Part shown: piece by piece, positions 8,967 through 19,426 of the stretch
How positions within the stretch are numbered: the first letter of the stretch is position 1
Layout: each line of letters opens with the position of its first letter
Assembly (NCBI RefSeq): GCF_018343665.1
Contig: NZ_JAGYPM010000003.1
Coordinates: 213,487-277,486, forward strand
DNA from: Cytobacillus citreus
Lineage (GTDB): Bacteria; Bacillota; Bacilli; Bacillales; Cytobacillaceae
Direction: 5' to 3'
Length of the DNA: 64,000 nt
Notes under the pieces: model-generated
What the model was told of the DNA's origin: nothing
Database searches by the model: none
Seen by the model: the letters and a program-made list of their open reading frames with translations, nothing else
Program-made: the position numbers and the translations under genes

Positions 8967-10073
8967 CTAAAGACCTTCCGACGTTTCATAATTAGTATAC
9001 TTATGAATACAAAGATCTGCACGAGTGCGGTCCTCTTCCGTTTGGAAACTAATTACTAGAACCCCATTAATATCTTCACGTGTTTCTAGAATCCTAATAT
9101 TCGTTATACTAATCTCCTCTTTTGCTAAATAACCAGAAATTTCTGAAATGACACCCGGGTAGTCTGGTACATCGACAAAAAGATCGTAAAAAGACGGAAT
9201 TGCTCCTCTTTCTTTTTGTGGCAATTCATCACGGAATTGCTTTGCATAAAAAAAATAGTTAAAAATCTCCTCACTATTTTCAGCTGCAATCATTTCAGCT
9301 ACTTTCTTCATTTCCTCTTGCCAATCATCTAATAAACTTAAAAGTACATCTTTGTTATGTAGTAGAATATCTCTCCACATTTCTGGACTGCTGGATGCAA
9401 TTCTTGTTACATCGCGAAAACCACCTGCTGCCAAACTTGGAATTAACTTTTGCTTCGTACTCGTTTTCTCAGCTTGATGCACAAGGGATGCAGCAATAAT
9501 ATGAGGAAAATGACTAATAACACCTGTCAAATAATCATGTTCTTCCGGTGTTATTGTGATAAACCTAGCTTTTGTCCCTGATAACCAATTTTGCAGCTTA
9601 TGCAGCTGTTCCTCAAGAATATGGTCTTCAGGGGTTAATAAATAAAAGGCATTTTCAAATAAAATCGCTTTTGCAGCGGTAACCCCTGTCTTATGAGAAC
9701 CAGCCATTGGATGACCACCAATAAATGTGATTCCCATATTTTTGAGATTTCCAGCCAATTGCACGATTTCCTTTTTCGTACTGCCCGCATCAGAAATAAT
9801 GACGTTACTTTTTAGCTGTATGCACTCTAATATTTGTAAGACCTTCTCTGTTTCTTTCACAGGAGTAGCAATTAAAATTAAATCTGCATTTTTCGCTCCC
9901 TGTTCAATCGTTTCAGCTGTTTCATTAACAACATTTAGCATCCTAGCAAGTCTTGTTTGCTCTTTATTAACATCATAGCCGATTATGAAGGAATCTTTAT
10001 GTTCTTTTTTTATACATAATGCTAATGATCCACCAATTAATCCTAATCCAATAATAAATACACGGCCATCCAA
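8967..10073 (-). CDS. tyrA: Prephenate dehydrogenase with C-terminal ACT domain
   Basis: The enzyme makes 4-hydroxyphenylpyruvate from prephenate using NAD, the committed step to tyrosine. The Rossmann motif GLGLIGGSLAL is at the N-terminus, GGHPMAGSHKTG and HDYLTGVISHFPH mark the catalytic region, and the last 75 or so residues (FVDVPDYPGVISEISGYLAKE) form an ACT regulatory domain. The start is uncertain. TTG at 10073 is preferred because AGGTGGTGA lies just upstream. GTG codons at 10085 and 10082 are possible alternatives but overlap that site. Confidence 0.94.
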   Translation of the reverse strand: MDGRVFIIGLGLIGGSLALCIKKEHKDSFIIGYDVNKEQTRLARMLNVVNETAETIEQGAKNADLILIATPVKETEKVLQILECIQLKSNVIISDAGSTKKEIVQLAGNLKNMGITFIGGHPMAGSHKTGVTAAKAILFENAFYLLTPEDHILEEQLHKLQNWLSGTKARFITITPEEHDYLTGVISHFPHIIAASLVHQAEKTSTKQKLIPSLAAGGFRDVTRIASSSPEMWRDILLHNKDVLLSLLDDWQEEMKKVAEMIAAENSEEIFNYFFYAKQFRDELPQKERGAIPSFYDLFVDVPDYPGVISEISGYLAKEEISITNIRILETREDINGVLVISFQTEEDRTRADLCIHKYTNYETSEGL

Positions 10074-10119
10074 GAAGCTCACCACCTATATTGAGGTTAG
10101 AGATTGGAGGTTAGACTGG

Positions 10120-10147
10120 AAGAAATCGGCCAATTAGCCGATTTCTT
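10120..10147 (-). terminator. Hairpin between hisC and tyrA
   Basis: AAGAAATCGGC and GCCGATTTCTT form an 11-bp perfect stem with a 6-base loop in the 158-bp gap between the hisC stop and tyrA. It may attenuate hisC-to-tyrA transcription. The T tract is short on the minus strand. Confidence 0.6.
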
Positions 10148-10231
10148 TATTCCTACCATTATTCTCTATTAGAAAACCAGAGATTCATCAAATCCTTTTT
10201 GACGAGTACCTCCGATTTTTCATATGCAATA

Positions 10232-11329
10232 TTAAATGACTGTTTTTTCAGATATTAATTTGACCATTGCTTGAATTACGCCTTCGTTTTGCTCTTTTGA
10301 ACCAACCGTTACTCTCACAGATGTCGGAAACCCGAGCGCCTTTCCAGAGCGAACAATGAACCCGTGTTCTAGCAAAAACTGAAAGACTGCATTTCCGTCC
10401 TTTTTAAAATCAATCAGTATAAAATTTGCTTGTGAAGGATAATAATCTAAACCGTTCTCCTCACAAAAACGGTAAAACTGTTCGAGTCCTTCACGGTTTT
10501 TTTGTTTACAAATTTCTGCATATGGCTGATCTTCAATTGCTGCTTTAGCTGCAGCCTGACCAATTGTATTCACATTAAATGGCTCTCTAGCAGGCTCTAA
10601 TGTTTTAATGATTTCCGGATGACTAATGCCATAACCAACTCTTAGGCTTGCTAAACCATAAATTTTTGAGAATGTACGTAAAATAATTAAATTAGGAAAC
10701 TGATCTAATAATTTAATTGACTCGCAATAATCGTCTGCAACGACATAGTCAACATATGCTTCATCGACAACAATCAATGTATCACTCGGAACTTTTTCTA
10801 TAAATGCCTTCAATCGATTTTCGGAAATATAAGTCCCTGTCGGATTATTTGGGTTACATACCCATACGACAGCGGTTTTTTCATCGATAGCTTCAAGCAT
10901 GCCATTAAGATCATGCTCTCCGTCTATTAGTGGAATTTCCTTAATTTCTGCTCCATCGATCACAGCATTGTGTTTATATTGTGAAAAAGTTTGTTTCGCC
11001 ATAACCGTATTAGTTTCTGAACTTAGGAACGCCCTAGAAATAATTTGAATAATGTTATCTGCACCATTTCCAAAAATAAACTGTGCAGGACTTAAGTTAA
11101 AATGATTTACTAATGCTTCTCGTAAATTTGTTGCATATCCGTCTGGATATATTGGAAAAGATGCTGCAGAACACTTAATGGCAGCAATCACTTTTTCTGA
11201 ACAGCCAAATGGATTTTCATTCGAAGCTAGCTTAACAATCTTCTCAAGGCCGTATTGTCTCATAACATCATCAATTGATTTCCCAGGCTGATAAGGGGTT
11301 AATTCAAGCAGTTGCTGTTTCCATTTCAT
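10232..11329 (-). CDS. hisC: Histidinol-phosphate aminotransferase
   Basis: This is a class-II PLP aminotransferase acting in histidine synthesis. In Bacillus it also acts on aromatic amino acids, which explains its place in the aromatic supra-operon. Visible motifs are KLASNENPFG, VWVCNPNNPTG, VVDEAYVDY and the PLP lysine in RTFSKIYGLASLRVGYG. ATG at 11329 (MKWKQQLLELTPYQPGK) aligns with the family start and follows AGGTGA. A GTG at 11338 behind GAAGGA is an alternative. It begins only about 40 bp after aroH, where other Bacillus species carry trpEDCFBA. Confidence 0.95.
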   Translation of the reverse strand: MKWKQQLLELTPYQPGKSIDDVMRQYGLEKIVKLASNENPFGCSEKVIAAIKCSAASFPIYPDGYATNLREALVNHFNLSPAQFIFGNGADNIIQIISRAFLSSETNTVMAKQTFSQYKHNAVIDGAEIKEIPLIDGEHDLNGMLEAIDEKTAVVWVCNPNNPTGTYISENRLKAFIEKVPSDTLIVVDEAYVDYVVADDYCESIKLLDQFPNLIILRTFSKIYGLASLRVGYGISHPEIIKTLEPAREPFNVNTIGQAAAKAAIEDQPYAEICKQKNREGLEQFYRFCEENGLDYYPSQANFILIDFKKDGNAVFQFLLEHGFIVRSGKALGFPTSVRVTVGSKEQNEGVIQAMVKLISEKTVI

Positions 11330-11369
11330 GTTATTCACCTATTTTCCTTCATTATGATCCATTTCTAGA

Positions 11370-11744
11370 TTAAGATTGATCAACTGTATTTAAATCGGGT
11401 CTTAAACTAATTGCTCCCCCTAAATATATATGGCTGATTTCTTTCTGCGGAATATTTGTATTCACGTGAATCATTACACGTATACATTTTGGCAATGAGG
11501 ATGCGACGGGAATTTCTCTCATACACATGACAGGAACATACTTCCACCCCTCTATTAAACGCATAGCTTTTGCCGGAAAGACTGCTGTGATGTCCTCTGT
11601 AACGGAAATGAAGACGGAAGCAACCAATTCTGCTTCAATTTCATTTTCTTCGATCATTTTACGAAGTAAGATTTCAGTTGCCTGGACAATTTCAATTTCA
11701 TTATCATCATTAACGGTTGTAGCTCCTCTCACGCCACGAATCAC
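11370..11744 (-). CDS. aroH: Chorismate mutase (AroH class)
   Basis: The small monofunctional trimeric enzyme converts chorismate to prephenate. Residues equivalent to the B. subtilis active site are present: RGVRGATT with the N-terminal arginine, VFPAKAMR, PVMCMREIPV with Cys and Glu, CIRVMIHV, and IYLGGAISLRPD near the end. GTG at 11744 is preferred because GGAGG lies 8 bases upstream. The ATG two codons earlier is only 2 bases from that site. It sits between aroB and hisC. Confidence 0.95.
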   Translation of the reverse strand: MIRGVRGATTVNDDNEIEIVQATEILLRKMIEENEIEAELVASVFISVTEDITAVFPAKAMRLIEGWKYVPVMCMREIPVASSLPKCIRVMIHVNTNIPQKEISHIYLGGAISLRPDLNTVDQS

Positions 11745-11765
11745 ACTCATTCCCTCCTTCCCCTT

Positions 11766-11901
11766 AGAAAAACTTGGCGTTCGCCAAGTCCTTTTTGGCG
11801 AATGCCTTAGTGTTTCTTATGCGATCTTATTAGCAGATATTTAATTGAACACACACTTTGCTTTAGTACGTTAATAAACTTAAACTTTCCTGTTAGCTAA
11901 G
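11766..11901. repeat. Dispersed repeat family A, copy 1
   Basis: The copy begins TTAGAAAAACTTGGCG and ends near CCTGTTAGCTAA. It contains a small perfect hairpin (CTTGGCG/CGCCAAG) and a second GGCGAATGCC arm, so any transcript would fold. Long stretches match the copy at 21096-21412, and weaker copies occur at 24555-24690 and 37043-37105. It fills the left part of the aroH-aroB gap. No protein is supported here. Confidence 0.8.
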
Positions 11902-11902
11902 A

Positions 11903-12120
11903 AAAGCGCAAGCGCGTACCCATCAAAGGACCATAGTTCCTGTGATGACAATTGCAGAAACAATCCTTTGTTCTTACCCTTGACGTAAAGGACGTCATAG
12001 TGCCGACGTTGCCACAAGATAAGGAAAGCTGTGGCAGCAAAACATCGCCCGAGCAAAAGAATGCTTTTGGGAGGACGTGGCGCCTTTAGTCGGCAAAAGG
12101 GTGGCTGCTTGCACTGACCT
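11903..12120. repeat. Dispersed repeat family C, inverted and degenerate copy 1
   Basis: Read on the plus strand, the order is GACGTAAAGGACGTCATAGTG, then GAGCAAAAGAATGCTTTTGGGAGGACGT. This is the reverse complement of the core of the family C copy at 23041-23352. It directly abuts repeat A copy 1, giving a composite of about 350 bp between aroB and aroH. An open frame across it has no ribosome site or family resemblance and is not called. Confidence 0.6.
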
Positions 12121-12150
12121 TTCTCATACTTAAAAAAATAATAATTATCT

Positions 12151-13221
12151 TTAAAAAATTTCAAGTTGCATTAATAACTCTTCATCGGAAATTTCATAAA
12201 GGACAGGACTGCCAACTTCCTTTAATAAAACAAAATTCACCTTTTGACCAACTGATTTTTTATCCTGCTTCATTCTCTCTAGCAATTTTTCTCGGGATAA
12301 TTCTTTAGGAATTTCAGTTTTATAGCCTAGGTGATCAAGCCAAGCATTAAAATTGTCAGTATTAAAGTCAAGGCCTGTAATTTTCTTACTTAATTTCAAG
12401 GCAAATAACATACCGACTAATACAGCTTCCCCATGTGTCCATTTGCCATAACCCAACTCAGCCTCTATTGCATGGCCTAAAGTATGCCCAAAATTAAGAT
12501 AGGCCCGTATTCCAGATTCCTTCTCATCTTTTGAAACAAAATAGTTTTTTATTTCAATTCCCTTTATTAATGAATAGGCTAAATCACTATCAGAAAAATC
12601 CCCTAGAGTGGTTATTTTCCCCATAAGCCAAGTTAAAAAAAATGGATCATGAATAAGACCGTGTTTTATCACTTCTGCAAAACCAGATCTTCTCTGATTT
12701 AAAGGGAGTGAGCCTAAAAAATTTAAGTCATAAAAAACCGCTTCAGGCTGGTAAAATGAGCCAATCATATTTTTGCCTAATGGATGATTGATCGCTGTTT
12801 TACCTCCAACTGCACTATCATGCGCAAGAATAGTGGTTGGCACTTGAATAAACGGAATTCCCCTCATATATGTTGCAGCGATAAACCCGCCAAGATCTCC
12901 TACTGCTCCACCACCAAAGGCTAGTATCAGTGATTTACGGTCAAGCTTCCGTTCAAGAGCAAAGCTTAATACTTGATAATAAACATCAAAGGTTTTCGCC
13001 CTTTCACCTATTGGAGCAACATAAGAAAATGTTTCAAAATCTGATAGATTATCTTGAAGTTTTGTTAAATAAAGACTTGCAACAGTTTCATCTGTGATGA
13101 TCATTATATCCGTTAATAAATGGAAGTTTTTGTATATATAGGAGTTTAGCTGTTTCACTACTCCTGAACCAACATAAACAGGATATGTTTTCGAATCAGT
13201 CCCAATGGTGATAGTTTCCAT
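12151..13221 (-). CDS. aroB: 3-dehydroquinate synthase
   Basis: The enzyme cyclises DAHP to 3-dehydroquinate, step two of the shikimate pathway, using NAD and a divalent metal. Motifs seen are FGGGAVGDLGGFIAATYMRG, PTTILAHDSAVGGKTAINH, the metal-binding GFAEVIKHG, and FGHTLGHAIE plus WTHGEAV. The ATG at 13221 (METITIG) has GAGGG upstream. The start codon lies immediately behind the aroC stop, so the two are translationally close. Confidence 0.97.
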   Translation of the reverse strand: METITIGTDSKTYPVYVGSGVVKQLNSYIYKNFHLLTDIMIITDETVASLYLTKLQDNLSDFETFSYVAPIGERAKTFDVYYQVLSFALERKLDRKSLILAFGGGAVGDLGGFIAATYMRGIPFIQVPTTILAHDSAVGGKTAINHPLGKNMIGSFYQPEAVFYDLNFLGSLPLNQRRSGFAEVIKHGLIHDPFFLTWLMGKITTLGDFSDSDLAYSLIKGIEIKNYFVSKDEKESGIRAYLNFGHTLGHAIEAELGYGKWTHGEAVLVGMLFALKLSKKITGLDFNTDNFNAWLDHLGYKTEIPKELSREKLLERMKQDKKSVGQKVNFVLLKEVGSPVLYEISDEELLMQLEIF

Positions 13222-13222
13222 T

Positions 13223-14395
13223 TTAAAAATCCCTCGCATACGCTCTTTGTTGGTCAATAACTTCCTTTAATGTTGTAAATCTGTCTGAGTAAAATTGTTC
13301 AACAATTGCTGCCGCCAATTCCCATGCAACTACATTCTCCGCAACTACTGCCGCCGCAGGAACTGCACAGCTATCAGAGCGTTCTATACTTGCTGTAAAT
13401 GGTTCTTTTGTTTCTATATCAATACTTTTCAGTGGTTTATATAGAGTTGGTATTGGCTTCATTACACCTCTAACAATAATTGGCATCCCTGTAGTCATAC
13501 CGCCTTCAAGACCACCTAATCGATTCGTTTTTCTGTAATATCCTGTTTCCTTACTCCACGTAATTTCATCATGCACCTCGCTGCCCGGCTTGCTTGCAAC
13601 TTCAAAACCAATGCCAATCTCAACGCCTTTAAAAGCATTAATACTCATAATCCCACTAGCCAATTTAGCGTCTAGCTTGCGGTCATAATGAACATAGCTG
13701 CCTACCCCAGGAGGCATTCCCTCAACAATGATCTCAACAATACCACCGATGGAATCTCCTTGTTCTTTTGCCAAATCAATCGCTTCCATCATTTTCTTTT
13801 CAGCCTCTGGGTCAAGACAGCGGACAGGTGAACTTTCTGTTATTTCTTTTAGTTCATCAAGAGACTCATATTCTTTTACAGAAGATCTCACTCCGCCAAT
13901 TTCAACAACATGAGAGCCAATATTAATTCCTAGTTCCGACAAAAGTTTTTTTGCAACTGCACCAGCAGCAACTCTTGCTGTTGTTTCTCTTGCTGAAGAG
14001 CGCTCAAGAACATTTCGCATATCCCGATGTCCATATTTAATTGCTCCATTTAAGTCCGCATGACCAGGACGTGGACGAGAAATCTTTCTTTTCATTTCTT
14101 CTTCTTCATCTGGAGCAATTGAATTCTGTCCCATTATCTTTGTCCAATGCTTCCAATCATTGTTTTCAACAACTAAAGCTACCGGAGAGCCAAGTGTATA
14201 ACCATGCCTTACCCCACCAGTAATTTGTACAGTATCCTTTTCAATTTGCATGCGTCTGCCACGTCCATGACCTTTTTGACGCCGCGATAATTCCATATTG
14301 ATGTCCGAATCAACTAACGGCAATCCTGCAGGCAGTCCTTCAATAATAGCTGTCAGCTGCGGTCCATGTGATTCACCTGAAGTTAAATATCTCAA
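13223..14395 (-). CDS. aroC: Chorismate synthase
   Basis: The FMN-dependent enzyme makes chorismate from EPSP (the gene is aroF in B. subtilis). Signatures are SGESHGPQL at the N-terminus, [39 protein letters not shown] and GGMTTGMPI. Start TTG at 14395 gives 390 residues and the conserved [11 protein letters not shown] opening, with GGGGG about 8 bases upstream. The in-frame TTG at 14413 overlaps the ribosome site. It is the first gene of the aroC-aroB-aroH-hisC-tyrA-aroA set, behind cheR. Confidence 0.97.
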   Translation of the reverse strand: MRYLTSGESHGPQLTAIIEGLPAGLPLVDSDINMELSRRQKGHGRGRRMQIEKDTVQITGGVRHGYTLGSPVALVVENNDWKHWTKIMGQNSIAPDEEEEMKRKISRPRPGHADLNGAIKYGHRDMRNVLERSSARETTARVAAGAVAKKLLSELGINIGSHVVEIGGVRSSVKEYESLDELKEITESSPVRCLDPEAEKKMMEAIDLAKEQGDSIGGIVEIIVEGMPPGVGSYVHYDRKLDAKLASGIMSINAFKGVEIGIGFEVASKPGSEVHDEITWSKETGYYRKTNRLGGLEGGMTTGMPIIVRGVMKPIPTLYKPLKSIDIETKEPFTASIERSDSCAVPAAAVVAENVVAWELAAAIVEQFYSDRFTTLKEVIDQQRAYARDF

Positions 14396-14547
14396 AACTC
14401 TTTCCCCCTTCAACTCATTAAAGGATTATGTACCAATATAACATAGGAATAAAAATAAACATAGTAAAATATTGAAAATTCCTATAACATTTTCGAATGC
14501 ACTCATTTTAACATGAATAATTGTATTTCGACAAAACAATAAAATTT
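14396..14547. other. AT-rich leader of aroC
   Basis: The 150 bp between aroC and the downstream end of repeat B copy 1 are AT-rich. Together with that repeat they make the 384-bp gap between cheR and aroC. No small ORF with a ribosome site and no recognisable riboswitch or T-box motif was seen. Confidence 0.5.
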
Positions 14548-14719
14548 CAGGCTGCTGACAAACGCTCGCTTTCTTCGTTACTCACCTTCCTGAGGTGCTC
14601 ATTACCCATCCACGGTAACTCCGCTCCTCGTAAGGCTTCGCACCTCGGAATTCAAGCGTTTTCAATCAGCCTAAAAAGGAAACGAATTATACTTTATCTA
14701 CACTCCGATACATGATCCA
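14548..14719. repeat. Dispersed repeat family B, copy 1 (MITE-like)
   Basis: The copy begins CAGGCTGCTGACAAACGCTC. An AAGCGTTTTCAATCAGCCT block inside it is an imperfect inverted match of that start. An internal segment (GCTCCTCGTAAGGCTTCG) is identical in the copies at 21123-21296 and 33843-33994. It lies between cheR and aroC. The small open frame across it is repeat-derived and not called. Confidence 0.8.
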
Positions 14720-14742
14720 TTCTTTTTAAAAAATTGTTAACT

Positions 14743-15583
<841 letters not shown>

Positions 15584-15663
15584 CTATCTCTATCCTATTG
15601 TAAGTATAGCTGAAAATAAGGAAAAAAGGACTAGTTTTTTCCTACAAAAGTTAGAAATTAAAT

Positions 15664-15684
15664 AGCACCCGCATTTTGCAGGTG
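15664..15684 (-). terminator. Hairpin after ndk
   Basis: GCACC-GC and GC-GGTGC arms form a short stem with a 4-base loop in the gap after ndk. The downstream minus-strand tract is AT-rich (TATTTAATTTC). It probably separates ndk from cheR. Confidence 0.5.
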
Positions 15685-15756
15685 CCATTTTATAAAGATC
15701 AATTATATTATTTTTTGCAAGAGTAAAAACAATCTAGCTTCAGTGCTTGGACTATT

Positions 15757-16203
15757 TTAGTTAATCCACTCATTCATAAGCTTTGAATATTCTACAACTT
15801 CTTCTTGTTTGAAGAATAGTCCAATTTCACGTACTGCACTTGAAGGTGAATCAGATCCATGGATAACATTTTTTCCAACTGTAATTCCAAAATCGCCACG
15901 AATCGTTCCAGGAGCAGCGTCTTTAGGATTAGTCGCTCCCATCATTTGACGTGCTGTAGAAATCACATTTTCGCCTTCCCACACCATAGCAAATACAGGA
16001 CCAGAAGTGATAAAGTCCACTAACTCTCCAAAGAAAGGACGTTCTTTATGTTCTCCGTAATGATTTTCAGCAAGCTCATTTGAAATTTGCATTAATTTTG
16101 CCCCTACTAACTGGAAGCCTTTCTTTTCAAAACGAGCAACTATTTCTCCAATTAAATTACGTTGAACACCATCAGGCTTAACCATTAAAAATGTTTTTTC
16201 CAT
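15757..16203 (-). CDS. ndk: Nucleoside diphosphate kinase
   Basis: The enzyme balances NTP pools by phosphate transfer through a phospho-histidine. The 148-residue protein has the conserved opening [17 protein letters not shown], the [10 protein letters not shown] segment and the catalytic NVIHGSDS histidine. The ATG at 16203 has AGGAG 9 bases upstream, and the in-frame TTG at 16212 is too close to that site. Its neighbours hepT (upstream) and cheR (downstream) match the B. subtilis order. Confidence 0.97.
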   Translation of the reverse strand: MEKTFLMVKPDGVQRNLIGEIVARFEKKGFQLVGAKLMQISNELAENHYGEHKERPFFGELVDFITSGPVFAMVWEGENVISTARQMMGATNPKDAAPGTIRGDFGITVGKNVIHGSDSPSSAVREIGLFFKQEEVVEYSKLMNEWIN

Positions 16204-16322
16204 TAAATTCAACTCCTAAAGCTTATGTATAGTGAATTACCTAAATGTGATAATCCACGAAAATATTAACATTGTTTTGAAAATTTTACAACTAGGAAAG
16301 GAAAATGGCTGTCATAGAAACA

Positions 16323-17285
16323 TTAAAAACTTCTCTTTCCTATTACTTTTGCAATGTCATTCAATGTTTTCTTTGCACGATTTTGAGGAAGGTCATTTAA
16401 TATTTTAAGTGCTTTATTTAAATAATTATCACTTACCCTTAGTGACTTTTCAATAGCACCTGACCCTTTGATTAACGAGATTATCTTCTCCATTTCAGCT
16501 CTTTCAGTATTTTCCCGAACCTTGACTATTTCCTTGCGAATCTTTGCATCTTCCATGGCAAACAAGACTGGCAAAGTAATATTTCCTTGATGAAGATCAT
16601 CTCCTGCTGGTTTTCCTAATTCCTTCTCCGTACCAGTAAAATCAAGTACATCATCAATAATTTGATAAGACATCCCAACGTAATATCCAAACTTGTAAAG
16701 CTTTTGATGAATCTCATCATCGACATCAGCAGCTATTGCACCGAGCTGACAGCTTACTGCTATTAATATGGCAGTTTTTCTTTTAATTCTACGAAAATAA
16801 TTTCGGACATTTTGTTCAAAATTATATTTATCTTTAATTTGCTCGATTTCCCCAATACATAACTCAACTAATGTGTCAGCCAATATTTGATGTGCAAATG
16901 GCTTTTCGATTTTTGTAATTAGTTCAAGTGAACGTGCAAATAAATAATCGCCGGTATACATAGCAATTCTGTTGTCCCATTTTGCCTTAATCGTTGGCTT
17001 GCCACGACGCAAATCTGCATCATCAATAACATCATCATGAACTAAGGAAGCCATATGTATGAGTTCAAGTGAAACAGCCACATTTTTTATGATATTAATG
17101 TCATATTTTCCAAACTTACCTGCAAGCAAAACAAAAACAGGGCGAATTCTTTTTCCCCCGGCCTTTAATAAATGCAAGGACGCTTGGTGTAGTAAAGGAG
17201 ACTCTGCGTGTACCGTCTCCTCAAGTGTTTGCTCTATATTTTTTATATCTGAATTCAGAAATGAATACATTATTTTCAACTTCAT
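16323..17285 (-). CDS. hepT: Heptaprenyl diphosphate synthase, catalytic component II
   Basis: This long-chain trans-prenyltransferase subunit makes the C35 side chain of menaquinone-7 together with HepS. The two Asp-rich motifs are clear (LVHDDVIDDADLRRG as the first and QIIDDVLD as the second), as is GGKRIRPVFVLLAG. It has 320 residues, starts at ATG 17285 and is preceded by GGGTGAG. It is the last gene of hepS-menG-hepT (gerC) and feeds the quinone used by the Qcr complex. Confidence 0.96.
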   Translation of the reverse strand: MKLKIMYSFLNSDIKNIEQTLEETVHAESPLLHQASLHLLKAGGKRIRPVFVLLAGKFGKYDINIIKNVAVSLELIHMASLVHDDVIDDADLRRGKPTIKAKWDNRIAMYTGDYLFARSLELITKIEKPFAHQILADTLVELCIGEIEQIKDKYNFEQNVRNYFRRIKRKTAILIAVSCQLGAIAADVDDEIHQKLYKFGYYVGMSYQIIDDVLDFTGTEKELGKPAGDDLHQGNITLPVLFAMEDAKIRKEIVKVRENTERAEMEKIISLIKGSGAIEKSLRVSDNYLNKALKILNDLPQNRAKKTLNDIAKVIGKRSF

Positions 17286-17355
17286 TTCCCATACTCACCC
17301 AGCTTAACATCCTGTCTGCAGCTTCCATTTACGAAAAAAGCATTCAGAAAAAGTT

Positions 17356-18063
17356 TTATTTTTCTTTGTAGCCAATATGAACCGCTGCTACTCCACCGCT
17401 GTACGGCTTGTATTTAACATTTACAAAACCAGCCTCTTCAAACATTAAGGCAAGTTCCTTCATTCCTGGAAAGTCTCTTGCTGATTCCTGTAGCCAAGAA
17501 TATTCCTTATAGCTTTTTGCAAATATTTTTCCGAACAAAGGCATAATGAAGCGGAAGTATAAGTAATATGCCTGCTTGTAACCAAACATGGTTGGTTGGG
17601 ATGTTTCTAGACAAACAGCAATTCCTCCAGGTTTGACCACCCGATGCATTTCTTTTAAAACTTGTAAATAATCTGGAACATTTCTCAGCCCGAAACCGAT
17701 CGTAACATAATCAAAGGAATTATCCTGGAAGGGCAAATCCATAGCATTCCCATGCACAAGTGATACTTGATTAATTCCTAGATCCTTTACTTTTTGCTCT
17801 CCAATTTTCAGCATGTTTTTGCTAAAATCAAGACCTTTGACCTCTCCTTCAGAACCTACTGCTTCTGCTAATGCTATCGTCCAATCAGCTGTCCCACAGC
17901 ATACATCTAGCGCTTTTTCACCCTTTTGGACATTCATGCGCTTCATTGTGTCTTTGCGCCATCTTAAATGTTGTTGAAAGCTGATAACAGAATTCATTTT
18001 GTCATAATTATTAGAGATTTTCTCAAATACATGATGGACGCGCTCTTCTTTTGACTGTTGCAT
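17356..18063 (-). CDS. menG: Demethylmenaquinone methyltransferase
   Basis: This SAM-dependent C-methyltransferase of the UbiE/MenG family carries out the last step of menaquinone synthesis. The 235-residue protein shows [39 protein letters not shown] (SAM motif I) and [14 protein letters not shown]. It starts one base after the hepS stop, so the two are probably translated together. The order hepS-menG-hepT is as in B. subtilis, where it is also called menH or ubiE. Confidence 0.97.
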   Translation of the reverse strand: MQQSKEERVHHVFEKISNNYDKMNSVISFQQHLRWRKDTMKRMNVQKGEKALDVCCGTADWTIALAEAVGSEGEVKGLDFSKNMLKIGEQKVKDLGINQVSLVHGNAMDLPFQDNSFDYVTIGFGLRNVPDYLQVLKEMHRVVKPGGIAVCLETSQPTMFGYKQAYYLYFRFIMPLFGKIFAKSYKEYSWLQESARDFPGMKELALMFEEAGFVNVKYKPYSGGVAAVHIGYKEK

Positions 18064-18065
18064 GA

Positions 18066-18884
18066 CTAATAACCTTCTTCCACAAAAATATTTTCTGCGG
18101 GCTGATGCTGATTTATTATAGTTTGAACTCTTTGTATCAACATATCATTCATATTAGGGAGATTGCTTATACATGTTTGAATATTTTCATATGAAGAATC
18201 AATGTATCGGTCACATGTATGTACCAAAAGTTGCTTTTGCTCACTACTTAATTCTGTATGCATTTGATCAGTTAATAACAATTTTTTTAACGACTCAAAA
18301 ATGACAGGTGAAACACCCTGTAAAAACAGCGTCTTTTCTGCTATCAACCGTTTCATTAATAATAGATTTGAAACAAATTCACAATAATTAGGATCATCTA
18401 AGTAAGTACAAAGCTTATCAAACAGGGAGTATTCAATTTTTTTAATACTATCCATTAATTCATCAATATTCTCAGATTCTTTCTGGTATACTGAAATTTT
18501 TTGTTCATTCACTTCTTTTATCCCTGTTGCTAGTGAACGAATCATGTTAACATCATCTAGTTCTGCAAGAATTTTATAATATAAACCACTATAATAAACA
18601 CCTGCTAATACAGTTAACTGTCTATGCTTAAACTGATTAGGATCTGATTTCTGATTAGAAACAAGCTCATGAGTATCAAGGGCAATTTGAATAAGCATAG
18701 TTGTTATAGCATAGTTCATCGTTTTTTTTTCTGGAAGATTGACCTGTTCAAGAATTGAAATTAGGAGTAAAAGCTTATCTTCGTCAATAATAGGAGACTT
18801 AATATATTTAAGTAAATAAGGGTGCCGAATCTTTTCTTCGATTTGCTCCTTAACATCTGCCAATTTAACCTTTATGTCTTGCAT
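18066..18884 (-). CDS. hepS: Heptaprenyl diphosphate synthase, regulatory component I
   Basis: This is the small non-catalytic subunit of heptaprenyl diphosphate synthase, needed with HepT to set chain length. The 272-residue helical protein lacks Asp-rich motifs, as expected. It shows the family segment [44 protein letters not shown]. The ATG at 18884 follows GGGTGA. The poly-T tract just upstream (18896-18906) is A-rich on the coding strand and may help initiation. Confidence 0.93.
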   Translation of the reverse strand: MQDIKVKLADVKEQIEEKIRHPYLLKYIKSPIIDEDKLLLLISILEQVNLPEKKTMNYAITTMLIQIALDTHELVSNQKSDPNQFKHRQLTVLAGVYYSGLYYKILAELDDVNMIRSLATGIKEVNEQKISVYQKESENIDELMDSIKKIEYSLFDKLCTYLDDPNYCEFVSNLLLMKRLIAEKTLFLQGVSPVIFESLKKLLLTDQMHTELSSEQKQLLVHTCDRYIDSSYENIQTCISNLPNMNDMLIQRVQTIINQHQPAENIFVEEGY

Positions 18885-19124
18885 GCAATCACCCTTGTTT
18901 TTTTTTCCTTGTTTTCTTTATATCTCTGCTATAAATTAATTCAATAATAAAAAATAATCTATTTTTTGAATGGAATAATTATTTTTTATCAAAAGCTGTA
19001 TTACTTGAATACTTATGAATTACAACAAGACAGTGACAATTATATCATAACTTACTTTTTCATGATAGGCGAAATTCAGGAGAGCATAAGAGTCTTTTTA
19101 ACCTCTTTTGCACTTAAACAAAAT

Positions 19125-19361
19125 TTATTTCTTTGCTTCACTTTCAACTTCACCAAATGAGGTAAAAATCTTTGCATTTCCTCTTATTTTGATTGCTGAA
19201 GTATGTTCCGTAAACTGGGCAATCATCACTTCTCCTTGATCAAGCTTTTCTGAATGATGAAATCTTGTATCAGAACCTCTTGTTAACCCAATTACATTGA
19301 CCCCATCTTCCTGAGCTTTAATAACAATATAATCATTACTTGTCGAATTTCTTTTCTCCAT
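19125..19361 (-). CDS. mtrB: Trp RNA-binding attenuation protein (TRAP)
   Basis: The 78-residue protein forms the 11-subunit ring that binds tryptophan and (G/U)AG repeats in trp leader RNA. It is highly conserved with B. subtilis Mtr[22 protein letters not shown], then [20 protein letters not shown], including the RNA-binding Lys/Lys/Arg positions. The ATG at 19361 follows GAAGGGTG. It lies downstream of folE (mtrA) as usual. The trp operon it would control is not at its usual place in this window. Confidence 0.97.
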   Translation of the reverse strand: MEKRNSTSNDYIVIKAQEDGVNVIGLTRGSDTRFHHSEKLDQGEVMIAQFTEHTSAIKIRGNAKIFTSFGEVESEAKK

Positions 19362-19426
19362 AATTACACCCTTCAAGGTTTTTTTAGCGTGATAAAGGAG
19401 TATTCCTATATTTTTGCTTTATTTGA

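Noticed and set aside
11880..12164. 94-codon open frame between aroH and aroB
   Set aside because: It covers repeats A and C and the very end of aroB, and no initiation signal is present.
14521..14715. 64-codon frame between cheR and aroC
   Set aside because: It coincides with repeat B copy 1. The same region in other copies is not open in the same way.
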